Translations under genes and position numbers: made by a program | Source: Acanthopleura granulata | Lineage: Eukaryota > Mollusca > Polyplacophora > Chitonida > Chitonidae | Length of the DNA stretch: 64,000 nucleotides | Assembly (NCBI GenBank): GCA_016165875.1 | Contig: JABBOT010000016.1 | Coordinates: 4,296,230 to 4,360,229, forward strand | Reading direction: 5' to 3' | Shown: piece after piece, positions 13,401 through 28,400 of the stretch | Numbering within the stretch: position 1 is the stretch's first letter | Layout: every line of letters starts with the position of its first letter | Notes under the pieces: generated by a model | Database searches by the model: none | Told to the model about the DNA's origin: nothing | Seen by the model: the letters and a program-made list of their open reading frames with translations, nothing else

Positions 13401-16400
13401 AGAAATTTCAGCATCAAAATTACATGTACTATTTTATCATAATCCTTATTTGCCTCTAAAAACGCCCTTTTAGGCATGTGAAAGTTTAGATCAAACACAG
13501 CAGACTTGTGGCCAACCAACCTGCAACCCAATCTAAAGCCACTGAAGAGATTCCCCGATTTCCAGATGAGATGATTCGCTCAAAACCAGATCCGTCCAGT
13601 TTAATCCGCTGAATTCCATTATCGTTCAGCTGAAGTTCTGACCAATAAATAAATTGCGAGCCCACATCGACTTCCACATCTGATATAATCAAACCTGTAA
13701 AAGGACATCCATGACAATTTTGCTTTCATGCTTATTTTTATGTTCTCAATTATGTTTCATACTGAGATATTCATAGCCACCATAAATGTAGCCGGCTACC
13801 AATTCTTACATTTATTTACTTTATTTGATTTATTTCATTGGGAAATAAAACCATGTTCGATAATGTGTACGTGTAGCTTCATAAATAGAGGAAGCCAGGG
13901 AGCCTGGAGTAAACCCCCACCCTTTGGGTTGTAACTGATGGACTTTCTCTCATTTGCTATGCACAGAATAAGCCCAATATCCAGATGTTTATTATTTCTT
14001 GGCAATTTCATGGTGGAAATGTCCTAGAGTGAAAGATAAATCTTAACAAAAAATTGACAAGAATTCAGGGTTTGTACCATAAGAAACAACAAAATCTTAC
14101 AGTGCTCCATTAAACTCTATAGCTCAAATGTTGCACCATTAGAAAAATAAAGCAATACAAATCTGCCCCTGCGGTTTTATGTATAATTACATCTATAACA
14201 TTTATTCGCTTCAGTCTTTCGTAAGTATGTCATCAATATGTCACAGGAGTATTAACCATCAGATCCATACACATTTCCGTAGGAAAAAGAAAATTCATGA
14301 ATTCTTCACAATAATTCATGAACAAGTTTTTCATGACAGTGGCAACTCTGCTTACTGTATCATTTTCACAGTTTTTTCATGACAATTCAAGTATTTTGTT
14401 TCATGACCAACTGTGGCAACCCTGATGATTTTCATGATTTTTTCATGACAATTCGTGCCTTTCAATGACCTGCCGTGGCAGCCCTGTATATTTTCTCTTT
14501 CATGATTTTTTCATGACAATTCAAGTCTTTTCATGACCATCTGCTGCAAAACTGCTTATTTATATCATTTTCAAGATTTTTTCATGACAATTCAAGTTTT
14601 TTTTTTTTTTTGGTGACCAGCCATGGCAACCCTGATCACCGTGTAATTCTCCACTCACCCGAGCCCCTAATGGGCACCATGGCCTCCGGCGGGTTGGCCG
14701 CCTGCTGTGGGTTGTCAGACACAGCATAGCCTCTCACAGTCTGTTGCTGACCCACAACCAGGAACCTTGAGTAAGCTGAAAGTGAAAGTGATACTGGAGG
14801 AACTGAGACGAATGTTTATTCACAAGTTTCAAGTGCAAGAGGGTAATTACAATGAAAACAGAATTGACATTTGTTGTACTTTGTGTAGCCCGTAACAGTG
14901 TACTGATGACCCAAAACTAGGAACCTGGGGTAAGCTGAAAGTGAATGTGAAACTGAATAAACTGAAACCAATATTTACACACAACTTTCAAATATAAGTG
15001 GATAATTATAATGAAACCTGAGCAGTTCTTATCTTAGTTGTGCCATGTGTGGCCCTTCACAGTCTACTGTTGACCCAAAATGAGGAACCAGGGTAAAAGC
15101 GAAAGTGAAAGTTAAGAAACTGAAACCAACCTATGTTTAAACACAGGTTTCAAATGTAAGAGGATAGTTATGCTTAAGGAAAAACAGACCAACTGTTCAT
15201 AAAGAATCAAGGTACACAATTTCAGCAAAGTTTTCACACAAATAAACTTTTCAGTAACAGGCACACGTGCAGACCACTGACATATAAAGATAAATTGAAC
15301 TTCTTTACTTACACGAACATGATCCATCAGTATTGACCTTGTACCCTGTACTACACGCACAGGTTCGAGAGTTTGTACCATTTGGCAAACAGAGCTGTTG
15401 ACATCCTCCATTACTAGTGGAGCAGGCATTGGACTGACCTGTTTATACAAAAACACAGCCAAGGAAAATGGCGTTATTACTTATTATTTGATTGGTGTTT
15501 TATGCCGTACTCAAGAATAATTCACTTATATGGCAGCGACCAACATTATGGTGGGAGAAAATCAGGCAGACCCCTGGGGAATCCACAAACATCCGCAGGT
15601 TGCTGGCAGACCTTCTCAAGTATGGCAAGAGAGAAATCCAGCATGAGTTGAACCTGAAGTCAAAGCAACTGCCTAGGTGAGGGGCTCCTGGGCTATTAAG
15701 CTGTGCAAGCGCGCTAACCAACTGAGCCACAGAGGCACCACATGGTTATTAACGTTAAGCACAATTTAATATGCACACAGAATATCAACGATGGAAACGC
15801 ATGTGTAAACGATGAAGAAAACTTACTTTTTTCCAGTAGGATATCATCGTGCCTTCGAAAACAAACCTCACCAGAACTCTCACAATGAGGAAATATGAAC
15901 AATTTTGTCATAGTTGAAATTTTAGGTCATTTACGGTAGTTCTAATTAAAATACCACACTTGTCATTTACCTCAACATTGCTTTAACTGTTACTAGACGC
16001 CATTAGCTATTGCTCTACTTTGTGCTAAAAAACCGAAGTCTCACCTCGTGCGTGTCTGTTGGTAAATAATTTCAGATTCGTGATGCCGCGGAAGTTGTCT
16101 TCAATAATCTCCTGGGATCCAGAGCTCAAATTAGCCCTGGAGATCCTCTCGTAGACGCTGTCAGCGAAGTACAGCATGTTGTTGTAAAACACAATCCCCT
16201 TGGGCGTTGCCACGGTGATGGACAGAGAATTCATCGTGCGGCCCCCGATGTCGTATCTCTGAATCTGAAAAAAAGTGGATTGTCGTTTATCGGTGATTAA
16301 TACGCATGGATTTCATAACTTTGTGAGTTTGTTTCTACCTCAAAGAACTTTACAACTTCATACTTATATCTAGGACTGATGAAAACAAGGGGAATTTTTA

Positions 16401-19400
16401 TGCAAAAGGTAAAAGAAGATCAAGCACATTTTATGTAAAAAACAAAACAAACTCCAAAAATGGGGAAATAAAAAGAACAGATTTATGACGTTCCACTTAT
16501 GACACCATTTTGGCTTACATGAAGATATTCAACGAGTTCTCAACCTATTTAATTTTGAACTTTCTGATTTAAACACACAGTGAGAATGAACAATGGACAG
16601 TTCTTCGTTAAACACATTTTTGGACGGTTTATCAAGTCTCGTTGAAATGACAACATGAATGTAAAACAGACCAGGCACACTCCCATCACCACTACACATG
16701 CAACTATCCAGTTTACTGTGTACATTTTGACAGCAATTCTAATTTTTCACGTGAAAGCCCATGAAAACTAAAACCAAAAGACTAAACAGCACACCAATGC
16801 AATCGATGTGAGTTCAAGACCAGCTCATGTTGGCTTCCTCTCCCACTGTATGTGGGAAGGTCAGCCAGCAACCTGTGGATAGTCGAGGGTTTTCCCCGGG
16901 CTCTGCTTGGTTTCCTCCCACCATAATGCTGGCCACCGCCATCCCATAAGTGAAATATTCTTGAGTACGGCGTAAAACACCAATCAAATAAATAAACAAA
17001 TAAACCACAGCAAAAGAAAGGAAACCTTACTCGTTGCATGAAGCTATCCGACCAGTACAAAATCTGTGAGTTCGCATCCAGTGTCAGATATTCCCGCTGA
17101 TGAATTTCATAGCGTGCCAGAACCTCAGGTCTGGAGCCATCAAGATTTGCAGCAGCCAATTTAGCGGGCACCCCTCCAGAACCTCCCTGATCCAACCAGT
17201 ACAGTTTTCTGAGGACCAAATAGAAGTAAAAAAACATATTCACTGGAAATTAATGCTCCAAAATGTTTTCATTCCTCTGTCAAGGGAACAGATTTACAGT
17301 GCTTCTACTAGCACTAACTTGGTGGAATTGGCTCAGTTGATTAGAGCGCTGGATTTTGGGTGTGGAGATCGAAGTTCAAATCCTTCTGGGGAAAAAAACC
17401 ACAATGCCCGGTGAAAGCCACTGATCTTCCCCACGTATGTGACAAACATTATACCTTAAAATCCGGAACATGTAAAAAAAAAAACAAAAACTTTACACGT
17501 GGTGTATTATACACATACATGTAGTATGAAAAACTATCTACAAATCAAAATTAAAAGAACAAAACATGTATACCCTCGTACGGGATCCACAACGATTGAC
17601 AGCGCTTTAGCCACGCCCTGTCCTCCGGCGTTGTCCAGGACGACCTTACGATGGTGCTGCTGCACATCAATCCTGGTCACTTCGATTGTCCCCGATTCGA
17701 TGTCACTCCAATACAGGTTTCTGGACACCCAATCAAAAGCCACCGAGTAAGGTGCTGTGCTGAAGACAAGGGACAGATTTCCATCGGCAGGACTTCCGTC
17801 AAACTTGATGGATTTTATGCTGGCCTGAAATGTGAAGTAATATTATTTACTGAGGTCAAATGTGTCTTTGTACTGTTGTCAAGCAAACATCACCTGCATG
17901 GAGGTGGGCAGTGATTTTTCTGCTCACTTTCACACTGTGTGCGCCCCCATAAAAAATGATTTTATTTATTTAAATTTTTAATTGGTGTGTCACGCCGTAT
18001 TCAAGAATATTTCACTTATACAACTGCGACAAGCAAAATGGTGGAAATAAGGGGAAATCCACGACGATGTGCAGGTTTCTGACGGACCTTCCCAAGTACG
18101 GCTGAAGAGGTGAAAAAAAAACTATTACAATCTGAGTTTTCAGTAAACTTTCAAGTCATGATTTGAACACTGAGTGTTCATAGTACCCAGGCCATCAGAC
18201 ACTGAATAATCAAGGGGTGACTCTTGGTTTTAATTGGTCAATACAGTCACATGATCTTCCGCAAAACATGATGTACAAACATCACAAGGCAAAGTTCAAC
18301 GACCACATCTTAACCAGTCAACGATCTTGTGCGCTTATTCTAAATGGCTATCTCCCTTTGTCAGCTCTCTAACATACACTTAATTATAAAGCAAACGGTC
18401 AGACGATGGCTTGTTCAGCTTGCCACAACTTACCTGTCCAGCAATTTAGGGCTTCATCAGAGCAGGTCATTTCTTTTCCATTTCACACTTTTATTCAAGT
18501 TGTTTATTCAGGCAATTTCACATGTTTATTCAAGGTGTTTATTCAGGCTATTTCGTACGTTTATTTGACGTGTTTATTCAGGCAATTTTACACGTTTATG
18601 CAAGAAGCAATGAAAATGATCAATCCAAGCAATGCAGCTTTGCCTCCAAAATCAATGTGCAAAAATTGCACTGAATCTTGCTCCTTCATATGCGAAAATG
18701 TTGAGGAATAAGGGTAACCATCAATATTGACCAAACAACTTACGTTATTACTTGAACTCCCAGCTTGCTCTACGTAAAACAGGGTTTCTGTGAAACTGTC
18801 GTAATCCACGTCAACTGGGGACTGGAGACCCAATATGGGGACAAAGGCATTGGGCGTTCCGTCAGTGCCCGACAAGCTCAAGCCCAATATCTGACCAGTC
18901 TTAAGGTACAGCAGGAAGTCACTCAACCCTGGGGAGTAAATGAAGAGTTCATACACGAGTTGTCTTTGTCGCAGGAAATTTGAGTGAAGTTTGCATCATT
19001 TCAAAAACGTAAAGCCAATATATTACTTGTTTACAGCATTAAAACAATACTGGAGCAAACATGTCAGAATCTGCATAAGAAACAAACATTATCTCGATTA
19101 AATTGTTCCAGATCAGCTCAGCTCTTCTTGACCATTTCTTGACCAAAGTCATCTTTTTACATATACACTTTTGTTTCATGCTGTACACATACATAACTGT
19201 AAGAATGTTGTTTGCTAGATGAAGGCAGTCAATGTGCACTTCTCGAGTTTCATCGCTGTGACAACAGTGACATCCCAGTGCACAATGATGTCACCATTTT
19301 AAATCATGGCATGGCTATCCACATATATATATTTACCTGCAATGAATACTACTATTTTTCCAGTATTTGACAAAAAAAACCCCACCAAAGAATGTAATTC

Positions 19401-22400
19401 AGGAGACAAATCTTGTTAGTTTAGTATAGTCTATAAATAAACCCTTGATAAAATTCGCAGATTTACCCTACCTGTACCATAACAATGTCTCACTGCTACA
19501 GGGTACTGCCTCTCTGGTCATAATATTACATCTTGAAAGACACATACCTCAGGGACATATCTAGAGCCATTTCATTTCCAGAAAACATTTGGGCGCCCAA
19601 ACCGTTAGGTGCCCAAACTATTCAAAGTGTTTTGAAACTAACAAGCAAACTGAACACCAATATGATGGTATACCAACAAAAAGTTACATTATCATATAAA
19701 TATCTGTATTTATGAAGTTTGAGATCAGAACCAACAACTTTTTTCTAGATATCGCCTTGTACTAACAGTGTTGGATCCGTGAATTTTTCTAGGGTCCTTA
19801 TTTGATTTTTTTAAAAAATTCTCGTCGAGCACAGCAAGGCAAAATAGATCAAAACAGCTGCACACATACAAGCAGATGCAACATTTGTTCGCTCACATGT
19901 TCTTGAAGCAAACAGACATAAGCCTCACACTCGTAAAACCACTAGTTTGTCCACCTGTTAATCTGTATTTTCCGACTATACTGTCTTTTGTACATTACTT
20001 GGACCTTATTTTTGAGGAACCAATTTAATAATAAAAACATTTGATTTTTTATGATGAAATCACTTGATTTTTTTCCAAAGTTTTGCCCATTAATTTTTTC
20101 AAAGAGTCCTTTTAACGAACACAATGACAGACCCTGTACCCATCCCTGACTAACTACTGTATGTGACCTAACTTTGAAACTTTGTCCATGACCTAGTTAT
20201 TCATTCTGCCTGACTCTTAGCTCTACCTATCTCAGAAAGGTATTTTAAGGTTTGCTTGGAAGTCAGAATTTTATCCTCCTAGTGAAATGTAAGTTTGAGC
20301 AATAAAAGCAATATTTTACAAGCTTTTCATATTTGCCTCTAAAATTGCATTCTTTTGGGGGGAGGAAGGTGAGGGACAATTTTAGGTCTAATACAGTACA
20401 TCAGAGAAGTGGACCTGACAAAGTGCAGCAGCCAAACCAGCTGGAAATGGATTTAAACTCGTTATCTCTTGGGCCAAGGGCAAGTCATTTTCCTAAATTA
20501 CCCATTCCAAAGACTGGACAAGGAATGACCACTGACAGGTGTTTTGATATTTGGCCTTACCTGCAACACAGGTGGTTCCAGTCCTGTCCAGCTTCATCGC
20601 CACAGGGCAGGCACAGGTGTAACCAGCTGCACTGGGAGACAGGAGACACAGGTGGCTACACGGTGAGCTGCTGCAGCCAGAACTAGCTGGTGGGAGAACA
20701 ACATTGCCATTAGATACATAGCACTGTGAGCTGCTGCAGCCAGAACTAGCTGGTGGGAGAACAACATTGCCATTAGATACATAGCACTGTGAGCTGCTGC
20801 AGCCAGAACTAGTTGGTGGGAGAGCAATACTGCCACTGGACACATGAACAATACATCACTGCCATTAGATAGGTGTGAATAACAGCGTACGACACTGCCA
20901 TTAGATAGGTGTGAATAACAGCGTGCGTACGACACTGCCATTAGATAGGTGAGAATAACAGCGTACGACACTGCCATTAGATAGGTATGAACAACAACGT
21001 GCGACACTGCCATTAGATAGGTGAGAATAACAGCGTACGACACTGCCATTAGACAGGTGTGAACAACAGTGTACGACACTGCCATTAGACAGGTGTGAAC
21101 AACAGTGTACGACACTGCCATCAGACAGGTGTGAACAACAGTGTACGACACTGCCATCAGACAGGTGTGAACAACAGCGTACGACACCGCCATTAGATAG
21201 GTGTGAATAACAGGGTACGACACTGCCATTACATACATTAAAATAACAATTCTACTAAATGCATATAACAGTGGACAACATTGCCTTTGGACTCCACAGA
21301 TGTACAGCAACATGGCCATTCCAGCTCACTAGCAGCTCAGATTATTCGGACTTTGTCGGGTTTGGGAATGGGGGAGCAGTAAACCATTCATGTCTATTGA
21401 TTCATATTAGCTTCTGGGGGTCTCCATGGCTCAGTTGGTTAGCACGCTAAAGCAGGGTAATGACCCATAACCCTACCACCAATGCAGTCGCTGTGAGTTG
21501 AACACCAATGAAATAATTAAATAAATTATAATAATTTCTCCATACTTAGCAATTATCTCCCTTGCAACCTGCATGTACATAGTCATGTATTGGTTATTGG
21601 GTGGAGGATACAGAGCACTGGAGAACCCACAAGAGGGTGGAGGAAACAGAGCCCTGAGGAAGCTATCGCAACACAGAGGAAGAAAGAGCCTTGGGGAACC
21701 CATCGCAACAGAGTGGAGGAAACAGAGCCCTGGACAACCCACCACAACAGTTTAGGAAACACAGCTCTGGAGAGCACACCACAACAGGGTGGAGGAAAAA
21801 GAGCCCTGGTGAAGCTATCACAACAAGAAGGACGAAAGAGCCCTGGGGAACCCACTACGACAGGGTTGAGGAAACAGAGGCTTGGAAAACCCACGACAAC
21901 AGGGTGGAAGAAACAGAGCTCTGGAGAGCCCACCACAACAGACAGGAGGAAATAGAGCCCTGGGGAAGCCATCACAACAGGGATGACGAAACAGGGTCCT
22001 GGAGAGCAAACCACAACAAGATGGAGGAAACAAAGCCCTGGAGAAGCTATCACAACACGGAGGAAGAAAGAGCCCTGGGAAATTCACCACAACAGGGTGG
22101 AGGAAACAGAGCCCTGGACAACCCACAACAACAGGGTGGATGAAACAGAGCCCCGGAGAACCCACCACAACAGGGTGGAGGAAATAGAGCCCTGGGGAAC
22201 CCACCACAACAGGGTGGAGGAAACAGAGCCCTGGACAACCCACAACAATAGGGTGGATGAAACAGAGCCTCGGGGAACCCACCACAACAGGGTGGAGGAA
22301 ATAGAGCCCTGGGGAACCCACCGCAACAAGGTGGAGGGAACAGAGCCCTGGGGAACCCACCACAACAAGGTGGAGGAAACACAGCTCTGGGGGACCCGCC

Positions 22401-25400
22401 ACAACAAGGTGGAGGAAACACAGCTCTGGGGGACCCGCCACAACAAGGTGGAGGAAACACAGCTCTGGGGGACCCGCCACAACAGGGAGAATGAAACAGA
22501 GGTCTGGAGAGCAAACCACAACATAGTGGAGGAAACAGAGCCCTGGACAACCCATCACAACTGGGTGGAGGAAACAGAGCTCTGGAGAACTCATCACAAC
22601 AGGGTCGAGGAAACAGAGCCCTGGACAACCCATCACAACAGGGTGGAGGAAACAGAGCTCTGGAGAACTCATCACAACAGGGTGGAGGAAACAGAGCCCT
22701 GGACAACCCATCACAGCAGGGTCGAGGAAACAAAGCCCAGGAGAGCCCATCACAACAGGGTGGAGGAAACAGAGCCCTGGACAACCCATCACAACAGGGT
22801 CAAGGAAACAGAGCTCTGGAGAACTCATCACAACAGGGTGGAGGAAACAGAGCCCTGGACAACCCATCACAACAGGGTCGAGGAAACAGAGCCCTGGAGA
22901 ACTCATCACAACAGGGTGGAGGAAACAGAGCCCTAGGAACCCATCACAACAGGGTCGAGGAAACAGAGCCCTAGAGAACCCATCACAACAGGGTGGAGGA
23001 AACAGAGCCCTGGACAACCCATCACAACAGGGTCGAGGAAACAGAACCCTGGACAACCCATCACAACAGGGTCGATTAAACAGAACCCTGGACAACCCAT
23101 CACAACAGGGTCGATTAAACAGAACCCTGGACAACCCATCACAACAGGGTCGAGGAAACAGAACCCTGGACAACCCATCACAACAGGGTCGAGGAAACAG
23201 AACCCTGGACAACCCATCACAACAGGGTCGAGGAAACCCTGGACAACCCATCACAACAGGGTCGATTAAACAGAACCCTGGACAATCCATCACAACATGG
23301 TCGAGTAAAAAAGAACCCTGGAGAACCCATCACAACAGGGTCGAGGAAACAGAACCCTGGACAACCCATCACAACAGGGTCGATTAAACAGAACCCTGGA
23401 CAACCCATCACAACAGGGTCGATTAAACAGAACCCTGGACAACCCATCACAACAGGGTCGAGGAAACAGAACCCTGGACAACCCATCACAACAGGGTCGA
23501 GGAAACAGAACCCTGGACAACCCATCACAACAGGGTCGAGGAAACAGAACCCTGGACAACCCATCACAACAGGGTCGAGGAAACAGAACCATGGACAACC
23601 CATCACAACAGGGTCGATTAAACAGAACCCTGGACAATCCATCACAACATGGTCGAGTAAAAAAGAACCCTGGAGAACCCATCACAACAGGGTCGAGGAA
23701 ACAGAACCCTGGACAACCCATCACAACAGGGTCGATTAAACAGAACCCTGGAGAACCCATCACAACAGGGTCGATTAAACAGAACCCTGGACAACCCATC
23801 ACAACAGGGTCGAGGAAACAGAACCCTGGACAACCCATCACAACAGGGTGGAGGAAACAGAACCCTGGACAACCCATCACAACAGGGTCGAGGAAACAGA
23901 ACCCTGGACAACCCATCACAACAGGGTCGATTAAACAGAACCCTGGAGAACCCATCACAACATGGTCGAGTAAAAAAGAACCCTGGAGAACCCATCACAA
24001 CAGGGTCGAGGAAACAGAACCCTGGACAACCCATCACAACAGGGTCGAGGAAACAGAGCCCTGGGGAACCCATCACAACAGGGTCGAGGAAACAGAGCCC
24101 TGGGGAACCCATCACAACAGGGTGGAGGAAACAGAGCCCTGGGGAACCCATCACAACAGGGTGGAGGAAACAGAGCCCTGGGGAACCCATCACAACAGGG
24201 TGGAGGAAACAGAGCCCTGGGGAACCCATCACTACAGGGTCGAGGAAACAGAGCCCTGGGGAACCCATCACAACAGGGTCGAGGAAACAGAGCCCTGGAG
24301 AACTCATCACAACAGGGTCGAGGAAACAGAGCCCTGGACAACCCATCACAACAGGGTGGTGGAAACAGAGCCTTGGAGAGTCCATCACAACAGGGTGGAG
24401 GAAACAGAGCCCTGGGGAACCCATCACAACAGGGTGGAGGAAACAGAGCCCTGGAGAACCCATCACAACAGGGTGGTGGAAACAGAGCCTTGAAGAGTCC
24501 ATCACAACAGGGTGGAGGAAACAGAGCCCTGGGGAACCCATCACAACAGGGTCGAGGAAACAGAGCCCTGGACAACCCATCACAACAGGGTCAAGGAAAC
24601 AGAGCCTTGGAGAGTCCATCACAACAGGGTCGAGGAAACAGAGCCCTGGGCAACCCATCACAACAGGGTCGAGGAAACAGAGCCCTGGGGAACCCATCAC
24701 AACAGGGTCGAGGAAACAGAGCCCTGGGGAACCCATCACAACAGGGTCGATTAAACAGAACCCTGGACAACCCATCACAACAGGGTCAAGGAAACAGAGC
24801 CCTGGAGAACCCATCACAACAGGGTGGAGGAAACAGAGCCCTGGAGAACCCATCACAACAGGGTGGAGGAAACAAAGCCCTGGAGAACCCATCACAACAG
24901 GGTGGAGGAAACAGAGCAGAGCAGATTTTAAGCAGCCACTTCAATGTTCAAGAAGTCAGTAATTCCTTGGGGCAATACTGGGCTCATCAATGAGATATTC
25001 CTGGCAGCAGCCAATCCAGAGACAGCTGGACTGGAACCAGGCCCCACTTTCATGAAGCACATTTGGCTAAGTATTCCCTTAACCCTCATGACAACATATG
25101 GTGTACATTTAGGAAGAACACTTAGCTAAGGGCTACTTAGCACTAAGTACACTTCATAAAACTCAGCCCAGCTACCTCATTTTTTTTCCAGAATCTAGTG
25201 ATCCCCTAAAACCAAAACATATCCTGTCAACGGGACAAAATATCACTCACATTCGGGCTGTCTTAGAGGATGGTGCAGAACGATGCCGAATAGATTCTGA
25301 AGTTGTTCAAGCACGACGCTCTTGTCTGTACAGTTAAACTTCTCGCAGCGCTGGACATTCTTAGCGGCCCTGTCTGACCAATAGACATGGTCCTCAAACA

Positions 25401-28400
25401 CGGTCAGGCTGTGGGGGTGGCGTAGGAACTGGTGTGAACAGGAGAACGGTCATCGGTAATGATTTATCCAAACAAGAGGATTTTAAGTTGACTGACCTTC
25501 ATGAAACCAGCACTGGACATCTAACAGTATGTTGTTTGTCTCAGGGAAGCAAGCAAGCAAGTCCAATGGTAATCATCTGTTCCAAAGTCTTACAAATGTA
25601 GCTTTTATCTTCTTATTTATTTATTGATTTGATTGGTATTTTCATGCTGTACTCAAGAAAATTTCCTCCATGCAACAACAGCCAGCATCATGGTGGGAGG
25701 AAGCCAGACAGAACCCAGGGGAACCCACAAACATCAGCAGGTTGTTGGCAGACCTTCCTACGTATGAGCAGAGAGGAAGCAAGCAGGACTCAACCGTGGA
25801 GGCTCCCCATCATTAACAAATTTTAAATGAATTTTGCTAAATGCCACATCAGCAATATTTCAGCCATATCATTGTGAAACTCACACAAACCCACATTTTA
25901 CAAGTTTTAGTGAAAGAATCATGAATTAAAAAAAAAGATAAGGTTTATAAAAGATAAGCAAAAAAGACACAGATTCAATTTATTTAGCCCTTGGTACGTA
26001 AATATGTATAATGTAGCTAGGGATTGAGCTTTTCTTTGAATACAAGGTGTATTTCTTTAGCCTGTAAACCACCACAACAGTCGTAAAATCACTCAAAAAC
26101 TTACATGATTGTTTGCTATAACCTGGTGACGGTCTGATCCATCGTAGTTACAAAACTCGATGTAGTCAAGGCGTGCATCAGCAAAGTAGATCCGTTTCGT
26201 GGGGTAGTCAATACTCAAACCATTGGGCCAGCCGATCTTCGTGGTTACTATGGCAGTCCTCTCACTCCCGTCCATCCCAGCTCGTTCAATGCGTGGCTGT
26301 TGGCCCCAGTCCGACCAGAACATGTAATGAGCGCTGTGATTGGTTAAAACGTGAATAAAACAAAGAAATGGAAATCATCAGCATAGAGCTTTTTATGAAC
26401 ATACACAAAGCAGTGGATAGCATTAACAAATCAGGCCTGGTTTCGTTTGGTCAGATTTGGTTTGGTCAGATTTGGTTTGGACAGATGCTCAGTCTATGCC
26501 TGGTTTACTCTGCCTGGGGTTGGTTTGCACTGGTTGGCTGGTTTGCTTTTCTCACCTTAGGTCTGCTTTGCTTAAAGGGAAAAACCTCGTAAAAATAAAC
26601 TTCTGGTGAGAGAAAAAAACCATTAAAAACTCTATCTGACAATACCTTCAGTGAATTTTTTAGATTTCTTTTACCAAAATAAACGCAGTCAAATGTTTTG
26701 ATTGTATGGTCGATTTCATGGATCATATTGATGACATGGTTCACAAGTGATGTCACATCGACTTTTCTATGGCCCTGAAGCAGAAATTTAATGTTATATT
26801 AGCATTTTCATACACAGGCAAATATTACAGGAGCACTCTTCAAAAGACCTTGATTCAGAGCTGAACTTAAAGGTGTACACAAAGTTGTGTGACGTCACTG
26901 GTGAGCCATATTATCCTGTCCATGAAACCCACCATACAATCAAACCATTTGACCGCATTTATTTTGGTGGAAAAACAAAATCTAAAAAATTCAATCAACT
27001 TATTTTCAGATAAAGTTGTGACAAGTTTGCTCAGCTTTGCTTTGACTGTCCTTATTTTCTTTTCATGACCTTTGACCCGAACATGTAACGAACCTTGTGA
27101 TTGGTTATATAATTATGAAAACGAGTTTCTGTATTTAATGTTGTCAGTCAGTGTATACAAATGTATAACGTGTGGTTGTTATCAGTTACCATGTCCTTAG
27201 CAGATTTCTGAGAAACCTGGTTACACGTGCCTTCGCACATGTTTGGTTGGGAACGCCCAAGGTTTAGTCTAGTTTTAATCACTCAATTTGGGTTTGTTTT
27301 GCTCAAGTCGGGTTTGGTTTTATCAAGCCAAGTCTTCAAACAGAACAGGCGTCCAAAAGCTCGCATATGTGTGACCAGAATCTTCCTGCTCACCCTTCTC
27401 TAGGGTCCACAGCTATGGCCCTGGGGTTGTTCACTCTCTCACTGAACAGCACTCTGCGCTCGCTCCCGTCCAGACTGCTGACCTCGATAGTCTCGAGAAT
27501 ATAATCTGTCCAGTACAGGTTACGTCCCACCCAGTCCACAGCTAGGTCCTCAACCACAGAGATTCCTGAGGATATGATCTATATAGCAAATGCATAATCA
27601 CAATCTTATTTACAGTAATGTACATGTTATTTATTTATTTATCTATTTATTTGATCGGTGTTTTACGTCGTATTCAAGAATATTTCACTTACACGACAAC
27701 AGCCAGCATTACGGTGGGTCGAAACTGAGCAGAACCCAGAGAAAACTCGTAACCATCGGCAGGTTGCTGGCAGACCTTCCTACATACGGACTGTACATAT
27801 TAATAACTAAATCCTTCATGACCATAGCCATCTTGGGGCGGGGCCTCTGTGACTGAGGGGGTTAGCATGCTAGTGCAGCGTAATGACCCCAGTGCCTCCC
27901 ACCAATGCAGTCGAGTTCATGCCCAGTTCATATCGGTTTCCTCTTCGGTCATACATGGCAAGGTCTGTCAGCAACATACAGATGGTTGTGGGTTTCCCCC
28001 AGACTGCGCTCAGTTTCCTCCCACAATATTCTTGAGCATGGCGTTAAGCACCAATCAAATAAATAAACCATAGAAATCTCTGATGATCTGATCTATATGT
28101 ATGCAGGGGCAGTATAAAGCCAATGATAGTTGGTGTGTAAGTTGTAATCACTTACATGAACAGTGAGAATCATATATCCTGACTGAGGTACATTGACAAG
28201 AGGCCGGATTTCACTAGAAAAGTGAGCATTTGCCAACTATCACACTGTCGTCACTGATCTCATTTTACTTTCTATGCTGTAGTCCTTTATACTGAAATAT
28301 ATCTCACCTAGCAAATTAAATGCTGATTTGTCACTTTCAGGACATCTGAAAAGGTTTCACTCTTTGATTTTTAAGGGAAAAAAATTCTAAAATCTGCCGA

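Noticed and set aside
17317..17397. Functional tRNA gene
   Set aside because: A and B box-like sequences are present but I cannot pair the acceptor stem or give a sound anticodon arm, so it is listed only as tRNA-like.
20594..21319. Minus-strand 241-codon frame with repeated MAVSYAVxHTCL
   Set aside because: It is a translation of the 36-bp and 63-bp minisatellites; the real exon here (E29) uses a different frame.
21583..24993. Long open frames of 200-490 codons on both strands in the 39-bp array
   Set aside because: They come from a stop-free 13-codon repeat that is open in every frame, lie wholly inside an LRP1 intron whose flanking exons join in phase, and show no codon bias or start context.
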